A stretch of DNA of 23,475 bases. Origin: Spirochaetaceae bacterium UBA1306. GTDB lineage: Bacteria; Spirochaetota; Spirochaetia; Treponematales; Rectinemataceae. Below the pieces are notes generated by a model, which saw only the letters and a list, made by a program, of their open reading frames with translations, had not been told where the DNA came from and made no database searches. Below are positions 16,170-22,557 of this stretch, piece after piece (within the stretch, counting starts at the first letter, position 1; every line of letters starts with the position of its first letter). The DNA lies in the NCBI GenBank assembly GCA_002307245.1, contig DBTW01000194.1, forward strand, positions 1 through 23,475. Direction: 5' to 3'. Made by a program: the position numbers and the translations under genes.

Positions 16170-16207
16170 GCGAGGCGAGAAACCTTTCCAAAAGGTTTCG
16201 CCCTCGC
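16170..16207. repeat. REP-like stem-loop (AAAGGTTT...CCCTCGC family)
   Basis: AAACCTTT (16180-16187) pairs with AAAGGTTT (16191-16198), extended by outer arms GCGAGG (16170-16175) and CCTCGC (16202-16207). Related sequences occur at 5043-5070 and, inverted, at about 4870-4890 inside the insertion sequence. Confidence 0.65.
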
Positions 16208-16232
16208 ACGATCCATATAGATCCAGCTCTCG

Positions 16233-16262
16233 TTGACCCTCGTCCCCCCCAGCTAGTACAGT
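16233..16262 (+). promoter_or_regulatory. sigma70-like promoter for ychF
   Basis: TTGACC (16233-16238) and TACAGT (16257-16262) are spaced by 18 bp. The predicted start near 16269 leaves a leader of about 34 nt with GCGAGG as ribosome site. Confidence 0.5.
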
Positions 16263-16302
16263 GGCATCTCTCGAAGTCTGAAACATCCTGCGAGGTACGC
16301 TA

Positions 16303-17412
16303 ATGGCCCTTAACTGCGGCATAGTCGGCCTGCCCAATGTCGGCAAGTCGACCATATTCTCGGCGCTGACGAGCGCGAAGGCGGAGGCGGCCAACTACCC
16401 CTTCTGTACGATCGACCCCAACGTGGGCATCGTCTCGCTGCCGGACAAGCGGCTCGCCCAGCTGTCCTCGATGTTCAGCCCCAAGAAGACGATCCCCGCG
16501 GTGGTCGAGTTCGTCGACATCGCGGGGCTCGTGAAGGGGGCGTCGAAGGGCGAGGGCCTGGGCAACCAGTTCCTCTCGCATATCCGCGAGGTGGGCATGA
16601 TCGCCCATGTCGTGCGCTGCTTCGACGACCCGGACATCATCCACGTGGCGAACCGGGTCGACCCGATCGACGATATCGAGGTCATCCATACGGAGCTCGC
16701 CCTGGCCGACCTCGATTCCCTGGACAAGCGCGTGGAGAAGCTCCAGAAGCAGCTGAAAGTGCAGGACGCGACCATCAAGAAGGAGACCGAGCGCGAGCTC
16801 GCCGCCCTCGCCAAGGTCCGCCCGGCGCTCCAGGAGGGCAGGGCCGCCCGCTCGGTCCAGCTCGAGGGCGATGAGGCCGAGGCGATCGGCCGTTCCTTCC
16901 TCATCACGATGAAGCGCGAGCTCTACGTCTGCAACGTCGACGAGAAGGGCGCCAAGTCGGGCAACGCCTACGTCGAGAAGGTGCGCGCGCGCGCGGCTGC
17001 CGAGGGGGCCGAGGCGGTCGCGATCTGCGGCAAGTTCGAGGCCGAGCTGGCCGACTTGGGGAGCGAGGAGGAGAAGCGCGAATTCCTCGCCGAGATCGGG
17101 CTCGAGGAGTCCGGGCTCTCCTCGCTGGCCCACGCGGCCTATCGCCTCCTGGGCCTGCGCACCTTCTTCACGGCCGGGGCCGACGAGTGCCGAGCCTGGA
17201 CTATCCGCGCCGGGGACAAGGCGCCGCAGGCGGCCGGAGTTATCCACACCGACTTCGAGAAGGGCTTCATCAAGGCTGAGGTCTACTCCTTCGAGGACCT
17301 GGTCGCCCTGGGCAGCGAGAAGGCCTTGCGCGAGGCCGGCAAGCTGCGCCAGGAGGGCCGCGAGTACGTCGTGGCCGACGGCGATGTAATGTTCTTCAAG
17401 TTCAACGTTTAG
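16303..17412 (+). CDS. ychF: Ribosome-binding ATPase YchF (Obg-family P-loop protein)
   Basis: This 369-residue protein has the family's usual length and order. The P-loop GLPNVGKST (9-17) is followed by the G3 region DIAGLVKGASKGEGLGNQFL, an inserted coiled coil (about 130-200: ELALADLDSLDKRVEKLQKQ and onward), and a C-terminal TGS domain (about 280-369: RAWTIRAGDKAPQAAGVIHT to DGDVMFFKFNV). The G4 position reads NVDE instead of NKxD, consistent with the ATP preference of YchF. YchF associates with ribosomes and affects translation initiation and stress responses. It has its own promoter in the preceding spacer. Its last 11 bp overlap the 3' end of the convergent antiporter gene. Confidence 0.97.
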   Translation: MALNCGIVGLPNVGKSTIFSALTSAKAEAANYPFCTIDPNVGIVSLPDKRLAQLSSMFSPKKTIPAVVEFVDIAGLVKGASKGEGLGNQFLSHIREVGMIAHVVRCFDDPDIIHVANRVDPIDDIEVIHTELALADLDSLDKRVEKLQKQLKVQDATIKKETERELAALAKVRPALQEGRAARSVQLEGDEAEAIGRSFLITMKRELYVCNVDEKGAKSGNAYVEKVRARAAAEGAEAVAICGKFEAELADLGSEEEKREFLAEIGLEESGLSSLAHAAYRLLGLRTFFTAGADECRAWTIRAGDKAPQAAGVIHTDFEKGFIKAEVYSFEDLVALGSEKALREAGKLRQEGREYVVADGDVMFFKFNV

Positions 17413-19192
17413 GCGGCGCGATCGGCGCCTCGGATGACAGGGCGAGGGAATCGCGCAGACGCGCCATGGACTCGCGGATGCGCTCCTCGTCGGCCCCCTC
17501 GCCGCGCAGCAGGAGCTTCGCGAGCCCGACGGCGGCCTCCGCCTCCTCGTAGCAGACCTCTGTGACGCCCAGGCGCTCCAGGCTCTCGCGCTCCGTGAGG
17601 TATCGGGCCCTCGAGAAGATCTTGAGCTCGGCGTTGAGCCTGCGCGCGGCCATGATGACCTTGATGCGGGCCGCGAGGTCGGGCAGGGTGACGATGAGGT
17701 ACTTCGCACGCTTGATGCCCGCCGCCTCGAGTATCTCGGCCTTGCTCGCGTCGCCGTAGACGGCCGCCCCCCCGCCCTGCGATATCGTCGATATGGTCTC
17801 GATGTTGAGGTCCACCACCACGCTCCGCACGCCGAAGGAGGCGAGCAGGCCCGCGGCCGTCCTGCCGACGGGGCCGAAGCCGACTATCACCGCGGTCACG
17901 CGGCCCCCCTGTTCGGCGGCGAGGGCCCTGCCCGACTCGTTGAGGGCGCGGCCCCGCCTCTCCGACCGCCTGCCCAACGCGGCCCAGAGCCTCGCGTTCC
18001 CGCGCAGCGCGCCCTCGAGGGCGGTCCAGCCTTTGAACAGCAGGGGATTGAGCGCGATCGAGACGAGGGCGGCGGCCACGAGGACCGAGGCTCCTTCCTT
18101 TGGGATGAGGTCGAGCCGGCTCGCCTCGCTCGAGAGGATGAAGGAGAACTCGCCGATCTGGGCGAGGGCGCCCGCGACGGTGAGGGCCGTACCGACCGGG
18201 TAGCCGAGGACCATGACGATCAGGAAGGCGCCCAGGGGCTTGGCGACCAGGATGATGCCCATGAGCGCGAGGAAGAGGGGCAGGTTCGAGAGGACGAGGC
18301 TCGGGTCGAAGAGCATGCCGACGGAGACGAAGAAGAGGACCGCGAAGGCGTCCTTGAAGGGAAGGGCGTCGGCGGCGGCCTGCTCGCTCATCTTGGACTG
18401 GCCGACCACCATGCCGGCGAGGAAGGCGCCCAGGGCCATCGAGGCGCCGAAGGCGAGGGCGGAGACGGCGGCGATCACGAGGGCGAAGGCCAGGACCGAG
18501 AGGGTGAAGAGTTCTCGGGAGCGGGTCTTGGCCACCTTCTCGAGGAGCCAGGGTATGAGGCGGCCCCCGCCGAGGAGGACGATGGCCGCGAGGAGCCCTA
18601 TCTTGAGCAGGGCCAGGCCGAGGGAGCCCAGGAGGGCGAGGGGATCGGCGGGGCCTCCGCTCGAGGCGGCGGCCAGGGCCGGCAAGAGCACGAGGACGAG
18701 GACGGTGAAGAGGTCCTCGACGATGAGCCAGCCGACGGCGATGTGGCCGCGCTCCGAGTCGAGGAGCTCGTTGTCGGTGAGGACGCGGACGAGGACGACC
18801 GTGCTCGCGACCGAGACCGCTATGCCGATCACGATGCCCTGGGCCCAGTTCCAGCCCAGGGCGTGGGCCACGAGGGCGCCGAGGGCCGTGGCGAGGAGGC
18901 TTTGGCCCACCGCCCCGGGGAGGGCGACCTTGCGCACGGCCCAGAGGTCCTTGAGGTGGAAATGGAGGCCTACCCCGAACATGAGGAGGATGACGCCCAC
19001 CTCGGCGAGCTGGTTCGCGAGATCGGCGTCGGCTACGAGTCCGGGCGTGAAGGGGCTGACGACGACGCCCGCGAGCAGGTAGCCTACGATCGGCGAGAGC
19101 TTGAGGCGCTGCGTCACGTAGCCTAGCGCCAGGGCAAGGGAGAAGCCCATGGCGAGGGTCAGGATCAGGTGGTAGCTTTCCATCGTGCCCAT
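17402..19192 (-). CDS. Kef-type (CPA2) cation/proton antiporter with RCK/TrkA-N domain
   Basis: This 596-residue inner-membrane protein exchanges K+ or Na+ for protons. About 12 hydrophobic helices span residues 8-395, including the CPA2-type segment LAEVGVILLMFGVGLHFHLKD and the gating region VGWLIVEDLFTVLVLV. A cytoplasmic nucleotide-binding RCK domain follows (about 430-545), with the Rossmann loop VGFGPVGRTAAG and the acidic strand end VVVDLN. The start is ambiguous between ATG 19192 (MGTMESYHL) and ATG 19183; neither has a good ribosome site. TATCCG lies exactly 7 nt before the first ATG. The 3' end overlaps ychF by 11 bp in convergent orientation. Kef-like or YbaL-like would both fit; the ion is not determined. 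Confidence 0.92.
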   Translation of the reverse strand: MGTMESYHLILTLAMGFSLALALGYVTQRLKLSPIVGYLLAGVVVSPFTPGLVADADLANQLAEVGVILLMFGVGLHFHLKDLWAVRKVALPGAVGQSLLATALGALVAHALGWNWAQGIVIGIAVSVASTVVLVRVLTDNELLDSERGHIAVGWLIVEDLFTVLVLVLLPALAAASSGGPADPLALLGSLGLALLKIGLLAAIVLLGGGRLIPWLLEKVAKTRSRELFTLSVLAFALVIAAVSALAFGASMALGAFLAGMVVGQSKMSEQAAADALPFKDAFAVLFFVSVGMLFDPSLVLSNLPLFLALMGIILVAKPLGAFLIVMVLGYPVGTALTVAGALAQIGEFSFILSSEASRLDLIPKEGASVLVAAALVSIALNPLLFKGWTALEGALRGNARLWAALGRRSERRGRALNESGRALAAEQGGRVTAVIVGFGPVGRTAAGLLASFGVRSVVVDLNIETISTISQGGGAAVYGDASKAEILEAAGIKRAKYLIVTLPDLAARIKVIMAARRLNAELKIFSRARYLTERESLERLGVTEVCYEEAEAAVGLAKLLLRGEGADEERIRESMARLRDSLALSSEAPIAPPKR

Positions 19193-19285
19193 AATCTAAC
19201 GGATAGGAGGGCTTCCGGAAATGGCCGAAGGGCGGCTTGGCCGGATTTTTTCGCCCTTTGAGCGCGCTCTTGCCCATACGGGCAT

Positions 19286-19315
19286 TTGACCTCCCCTCGG
19301 AATAATTCGTATCCT
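19286..19315 (+). promoter_or_regulatory. sigma70-like promoter before the OYE remnant and DNA glycosylase
   Basis: TTGACC (19286-19291) and TATCCT (19310-19315) have an 18-bp spacer. The -10 box ends 7 nt before ATG 19323. It may now serve the downstream glycosylase gene. Confidence 0.5.
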
Positions 19316-19322
19316 ATTCCGA

Positions 19323-19445
19323 ATGGAGCGTCCGATGGGAGAGCTTCTCTTCGAGCCCTTCGCGCCGTTGTGCCAGTACTCGGCGGTCGACGGCTATCCC
19401 GAACCCTGGCACCTGCGCCATTGCGCCGAGCGGGCGCGGGCTTGA
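19323..19445 (+). pseudogene. Remnant of an Old Yellow Enzyme (YqjM-like NADH:flavin oxidoreductase) gene
   Basis: A 40-codon frame reads LLFEPFAPLCQYSAVDGYPE and continues PWHLRHCAERA. This resembles the N-terminus of YqjM-type Old Yellow Enzymes, which have a LFEPF start and a CQYSA..G....WHL.H...RA block. The roughly 15-20 residues normally between those two parts are missing, and the frame stops soon after. In the next forward frame the following codons read AGAGL, as expected for the GGAGL segment, so a frameshift is likely. The flavoenzyme barrel is absent. It keeps a promoter and ATG, so a short peptide could still be made. The identification rests on recalled family motifs. Confidence 0.6.
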
Positions 19446-19460
19446 AGGCCCCGAAGCGGC

Positions 19461-20021
19461 ATGCCTGGCCTTGAAGGCTTGTCTCCCCTGGGCTCGGGCG
19501 AGCCCCGCATCCTCGTCCTCGGCTCCTTCCCCTCGGCGGCCTCGCTCGCGAAGGGCCAGTATTACGGGCACGGCCGCAATCATTTCTGGGCCGTGCTGGG
19601 ATCTTGCCTGGGCTTCGATCCCGAGTTGGCCTACGATCTGAGGATCGCCCGGCTCGCGGCGGCGGGGATCGCGCTCTGGGACGTGCTGGCGGCCTGCGAG
19701 CGCGAGGGGAGCCTCGACCAGGACATACGAGGCGAGCGGCCGAACCCGATCGGGGCCTTCGTCGCCGCGCGGCCGGGGATAGAGCGGATAGCCCTGAACG
19801 GCGGCAAGGCCGCCTCGTCCTTCCTCGCCTTCGTCGCGCCCGAGCTGGGCCGGCGCGAGCTGGAGATAGGGCGCCGCGTCGAATGGAGGCCGCCCTCGCC
19901 CGAGGGGGGCGGGCGCGCCGTCGTTCTCTGCCGCCTGCCTTCCACGAGCCCGGTGCCGACCCGGGACTACCGCCACGCGAGGGACAAGCTCCCGGCCTGG
20001 ACCTCGTTTTTAAATTCCTAA
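19461..20021 (+). CDS. Uracil/hypoxanthine-DNA glycosylase, UDG superfamily family 6 (HDG)-like
   Basis: This 186-residue repair enzyme would remove deaminated bases, mainly hypoxanthine, from DNA. Motif 1 is VLGSFPSAASLAKGQYYGHG (19-38), followed by N40 in RNHFW, the likely catalytic asparagine of the HDG family. The C-terminal motif LPSTSPVPTRDYRHARDKL is the DNA-intercalation loop region. The central ALWDVLAACEREGSLDQDI is also typical. The start at 19461 places the fold about 15 residues in and lies just after the OYE remnant. The ribosome site is poor, so expression may depend on readthrough from the promoter at 19286. The paired hairpin at 20026 probably ends this transcript. Confidence 0.88.
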   Translation: MPGLEGLSPLGSGEPRILVLGSFPSAASLAKGQYYGHGRNHFWAVLGSCLGFDPELAYDLRIARLAAAGIALWDVLAACEREGSLDQDIRGERPNPIGAFVAARPGIERIALNGGKAASSFLAFVAPELGRRELEIGRRVEWRPPSPEGGGRAVVLCRLPSTSPVPTRDYRHARDKLPAWTSFLNS

Positions 20022-20025
20022 CAGG

Positions 20026-20060
20026 ATGTTGAAAAAGGCCGACCGAGCCTTTTTCAACAT
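20026..20060 (+). terminator. Hairpin, probable terminator after the glycosylase
   Basis: ATGTTGAAAAAGGC (20026-20039) pairs perfectly with GCCTTTTTCAACAT (20047-20060) around a 7-nt loop. The A tract, GC stem and T tract form a symmetric, potentially bidirectional terminator. It is also the first unit of the hairpin cluster. Confidence 0.55.
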
Positions 20061-20153
20061 TACCTTGATCTGCGCAATTGCGCAGAAAACCGAAGGTTTT
20101 CGAGCAATTGCATTGCAGGCTGTTGAAAAGCATCGAGTTTTTCAACAGCCTGC
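20026..20153. repeat. Cluster of hairpins and palindromes (REP/BIME-like)
   Basis: Several structures occur in 130 bp. They are the 14-bp stem at 20026-20060, the palindrome CTGCGCAATTGCGCAG (20070-20085), the hairpin GAAAACC-GAA-GGTTTTC (20085-20101), a second GCAATTGC (20104-20111), and a 15-bp perfect stem GCAGGCTGTTGAAAA (20115-20129) with 20139-20153. The first and last hairpins share TGTTGAAAA, so they can also pair with each other. The two GCAATTGC copies bracket the small hairpin to make a larger imperfect stem. Confidence 0.75.
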
Positions 20154-20158
20154 GAGGC

Positions 20159-20187
20159 TTGTGCCCGTCCCGCGTCTACGGTAGCAT
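20159..20187 (+). promoter_or_regulatory. Candidate promoter of the radical SAM operon
   Basis: TTGTGC (20159-20164) and TAGCAT (20182-20187) have a 17-bp spacer. The -10 box ends 7 nt before the ATG at 20195, and no ribosome site precedes that ATG, so the mRNA may be leaderless. Confidence 0.4.
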
Positions 20188-20194
20188 CGCCCGC

Positions 20195-20815
20195 ATGGAT
20201 ATCCGCAGCTTTTCCCGCGCCTACTCGAGGAGCCCCCTCGGGATAGCCTCCATGCTCCTCGCCCTGGCGATAGGGGTCGCCGCGAGCCTGCTCGGGCTTA
20301 AGCCAGGCGCCTCGGCCCTGGCCTGCGCCGTGGCCTTCGCGGCCTTCGTCGCGGCCGCCCTGGCCAGTGGTTTCGCGCAACGCGCGGCCGTCTCCGAGGC
20401 CGGCCGGGCCGGGGGCGCCCAGGCCGATTCCCGCCTCTCCGAGGCCGCCTCGGCGCGCGCTCGCCTGGCCGCTCTCCGCATCGCCGAGCCCTCGGTCGCG
20501 CAGGCCCGCGACCTGGTCGTCCTCGAGGCTGGCCGCCTCGTGGAGGACTGCCGGAGGGCGGGGACCTACGACCCGGAGGCCGTCCAGGCAGCGGTCGATT
20601 CGCTCGGCCTCGTCGACGCCTGGCTGAAGGAGGCTGACTCGAGCGCCATCGAGCGCCGCTTCGACCTGCCCGACGCCGATCCCTTCCCGGAGGCGGCGAA
20701 GCGCACGGCCGAGGCCCTGCGCGGCAAGGCCGCCCTCATCGCCAGCGGCCGGGCGCGGGCGGTGGGAGAGCCGCCGCCCTCCGACCGCATGGCCATCGAG
20801 GAGGAGCTCAAGTGA
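20195..20815 (+). CDS. Small membrane protein of unknown function, first gene of the radical SAM operon
   Basis: I do not recognise this 206-residue protein. Two hydrophobic helices (about 15-33 and 36-56) form a hairpin near the N-terminus. The rest (about 60-206) is Ala/Arg/Glu-rich and predicted mostly helical, probably cytoplasmic if both ends face inward. I chose ATG 20195; the same frame is open from 20078, but that extension would be encoded by the hairpin cluster. Its TGA overlaps the GTG start of the next gene (GTGA), so the products are made together. By position it is likely a partner of the DUF2207-like protein, perhaps a scaffold in the same membrane complex. No catalytic motif is visible. 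Confidence 0.75.
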   Translation: MDIRSFSRAYSRSPLGIASMLLALAIGVAASLLGLKPGASALACAVAFAAFVAAALASGFAQRAAVSEAGRAGGAQADSRLSEAASARARLAALRIAEPSVAQARDLVVLEAGRLVEDCRRAGTYDPEAVQAAVDSLGLVDAWLKEADSSAIERRFDLPDADPFPEAAKRTAEALRGKAALIASGRARAVGEPPPSDRMAIEEELK

Positions 20816-22557
20816 GGAGAACGCCGCTCAAGTCCGCCGCCTTTCGCCTCGCCGCCACGGCGGCCTTTCTCCTCGCGGCGGCATTGCCGGCCGCCGCCAT
20901 CTCGGCGGACCTCGTCACCGCGGACGCCACGGTGCTCGTGCGGCCCGACGGCAAGGCTTCCCTGCAGTACCGCCTGGAGTGGGACGCGAGCGGCGGGAAG
21001 ATGCACGGCTTCTACTTCGAGGGCGAGGCCTTCGAGCCCGTGTGGGACATGGATCGCTGCTGGGCCGACCTGCCCGGGGGGACGCGCAGCGCCCTCTCGA
21101 TCAAGGACCTGGGCGGCGGCAAGTACGACGTCGTCCTGGCCCAGGGCGCGGGCTTCTCGGGCAAGGCCTATTACAACCTCAGCTATGCCGGGGACTTCGC
21201 CGCCCTGGGCCTCATCGGCCTCACGAAGGCGGCGGACGGGCGCGAGCTGGTCTACTTCGACTGGGGCCCGGTCTGGTGGGATGAGGGCCTCGAGAGCCGC
21301 ACCATCCGCCTGGTCCTGCCCCTCGCCGTGAAGGGCGAGACCTTGACCGAGGACGAGAAGGCGGCCATACCCGTACAGACCGAGGAGCTCGTCAACGCCC
21401 AGAACAAGATCGACTGGTACGGGACCAGGGGCGACGACGGCCGCTACTACCTCACCGGCCTCTTCTTCCAGAAGGATGTCCCGGCCCAGGGCACGCAGCG
21501 CCTGCAACTCTACTTCCCCGAGGGCTACCTTTCCTTGAGCGCCAGCCTGCAGGATGTCGAGGGTAAGACGGCCGCCTCCGACGAGGCGGACTCGGTGAAC
21601 GAGAACCAGGACGAGCTAGCCGCCGAGGCCCAGGCCCAGGCCGACGACTACGCGCCGCCGGCCGCCCCCGACTATTTCAAGGACAGGCTTCGCGCCCAGC
21701 CCCTGCTCGACCTGGCGATCTTCCTTCCCCTGATCGCCCTGGCCCTCTTCCTCTATACGCGCCGCCTGGCCTCCTTCCGCGCCAAGAAGGCCCTCCTCGC
21801 GGGCATGACCTGGGCCGGCGACGCCTGGTCCCCGCCCAAGATCCTCGTAGGCTCCTATCAGGTGCCGGGTAAGATCGCCGAGGGCCTGCATCCACTCGAG
21901 GTCGCCCTTCTCATGGAGCTGCCCCTGCCTCGGGCGGCGGCCATCATGGTCGAGGGCCTGCGCAGGCAGGGCCTCATCGAGCTGGTCGACGAGGACCCGC
22001 TGCAGATCAAGCTGCAGAGCGACAAGAAGGCGGAAAGCGGCTACGAGGAAGCCTTCCTCGCGGCCTTCGACGCGGAGGGCCGGGTGCTCTCGGGCCTCAT
22101 GGCCGATTTCTTCGAGTCGGCCATCAAGAGCCTGCAGGAGAAGATCTGGGACTGCGACCTCGAGGCGACGAAGGCCTATTACCGCGAGAGAATCTCCGCG
22201 GCCGAGGCCGCCTCCGACCCGGCCCAAGGCTCCGCGGCCCTGTCAGGCTCGCGCTCCGACGCGAGCCCCGGTCCCTATTACGCCTATTGGATGGGCTACG
22301 GCTACATGAGCCGCCACTCGAATTATTACGCCTCCGTCTCCCTGCCCAAGGAGCTCAATACGGGCTACGCCGACTTCATGCGCAGCGCCTCCTGCTTCTC
22401 CGGCTGCTTCAGCCCCTCGGGCGGGACGGTGGACGCCTGCTACTCGGCCTGCCATAACGCCTGCCACGACGCCTGCCACTCGGCCTGCCATTCCGCCTGC
22501 CACTCGGCCTGCCATTCCGCCTGCCATTCCGCCTGCGTCTCCGGAGGGGCGCATTGA
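20812..22557 (+). CDS. DUF2207-like membrane protein with C-terminal Cys-His-Ser-Ala repeat tail
   Basis: This 581-residue protein starts at GTG 20812, with GAGGAG 5 nt upstream. A signal peptide (about 1-32, ending AALPAAA) leads to an extracytoplasmic beta-rich domain (about 33-260) with YFDWGPVWWDEGLESRTIRL, as in DUF2207 proteins. A membrane helix (about 298-317) is followed by a cytoplasmic helical domain (LHPLEVALLMELPLPRAAAI). A Tyr-rich linker (PYYAYWMGYGYM) precedes the cysteine tail: C528 and C532, then nine cysteines exactly four residues apart (C543 to C575), mostly as CHSA. One membrane crossing after the signal peptide puts the tail in the cytoplasm. The next gene, a PqqD-like/radical SAM protein, overlaps its stop. 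I infer that the tail is the enzyme's substrate. Metal binding is the main alternative. Confidence 0.85.
   Translation: MRRTPLKSAAFRLAATAAFLLAAALPAAAISADLVTADATVLVRPDGKASLQYRLEWDASGGKMHGFYFEGEAFEPVWDMDRCWADLPGGTRSALSIKDLGGGKYDVVLAQGAGFSGKAYYNLSYAGDFAALGLIGLTKAADGRELVYFDWGPVWWDEGLESRTIRLVLPLAVKGETLTEDEKAAIPVQTEELVNAQNKIDWYGTRGDDGRYYLTGLFFQKDVPAQGTQRLQLYFPEGYLSLSASLQDVEGKTAASDEADSVNENQDELAAEAQAQADDYAPPAAPDYFKDRLRAQPLLDLAIFLPLIALALFLYTRRLASFRAKKALLAGMTWAGDAWSPPKILVGSYQVPGKIAEGLHPLEVALLMELPLPRAAAIMVEGLRRQGLIELVDEDPLQIKLQSDKKAESGYEEAFLAAFDAEGRVLSGLMADFFESAIKSLQEKIWDCDLEATKAYYRERISAAEAASDPAQGSAALSGSRSDASPGPYYAYWMGYGYMSRHSNYYASVSLPKELNTGYADFMRSASCFSGCFSPSGGTVDACYSACHNACHDACHSACHSACHSACHSACHSACVSGGAH
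22438..22536 (+). repeat. 12-bp coding tandem repeat encoding Cys-His-Ser-Ala tetrads
   Basis: Eight 12-bp units plus a final Cys codon encode CYSA, CHNA, CHDA, five CHSA and a last C. CAC-TCG and CAT-TCC codon pairs alternate, giving a 24-bp higher-order unit (22474-22521). The array is in frame throughout. Confidence 0.9.

Larger units (their letters stand above)
15867..16302. other. AT-rich gene-free stretch with IS scar and REP-like hairpin
   Basis: This spacer of about 430 bp is strikingly AT-rich compared with its neighbours, at least from 15910 to 16150. I see no credible gene; a 63-codon minus-strand frame at 15942-16133 has no ribosome site or recognisable sequence. It holds a solo IS end, a REP-like hairpin and the ychF promoter. 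A loose inverted pair, GTTTCAT (15939-15945) and ATGAAAC (15969-15975), lies near the aminotransferase side. Confidence 0.7.

Noticed and set aside
16300..17709. 469-codon minus-strand open frame opposite ychF
   Set aside because: ychF on the plus strand is unmistakable. The antisense frame is Leu/Gly/Arg-biased and crosses the antiporter gene end, as expected of high-GC shadows.
20078..20194. 39-residue N-terminal extension of the first gene of the radical SAM operon
   Set aside because: It would be translated from the hairpin cluster. The ATG at 20195 begins the hydrophobic hairpin protein and follows a candidate promoter.
22438..22536. Possible CRISPR-like or minisatellite array
   Set aside because: The units are 12 bp with no spacers and stay in frame within a large gene, so it is a coding repeat.
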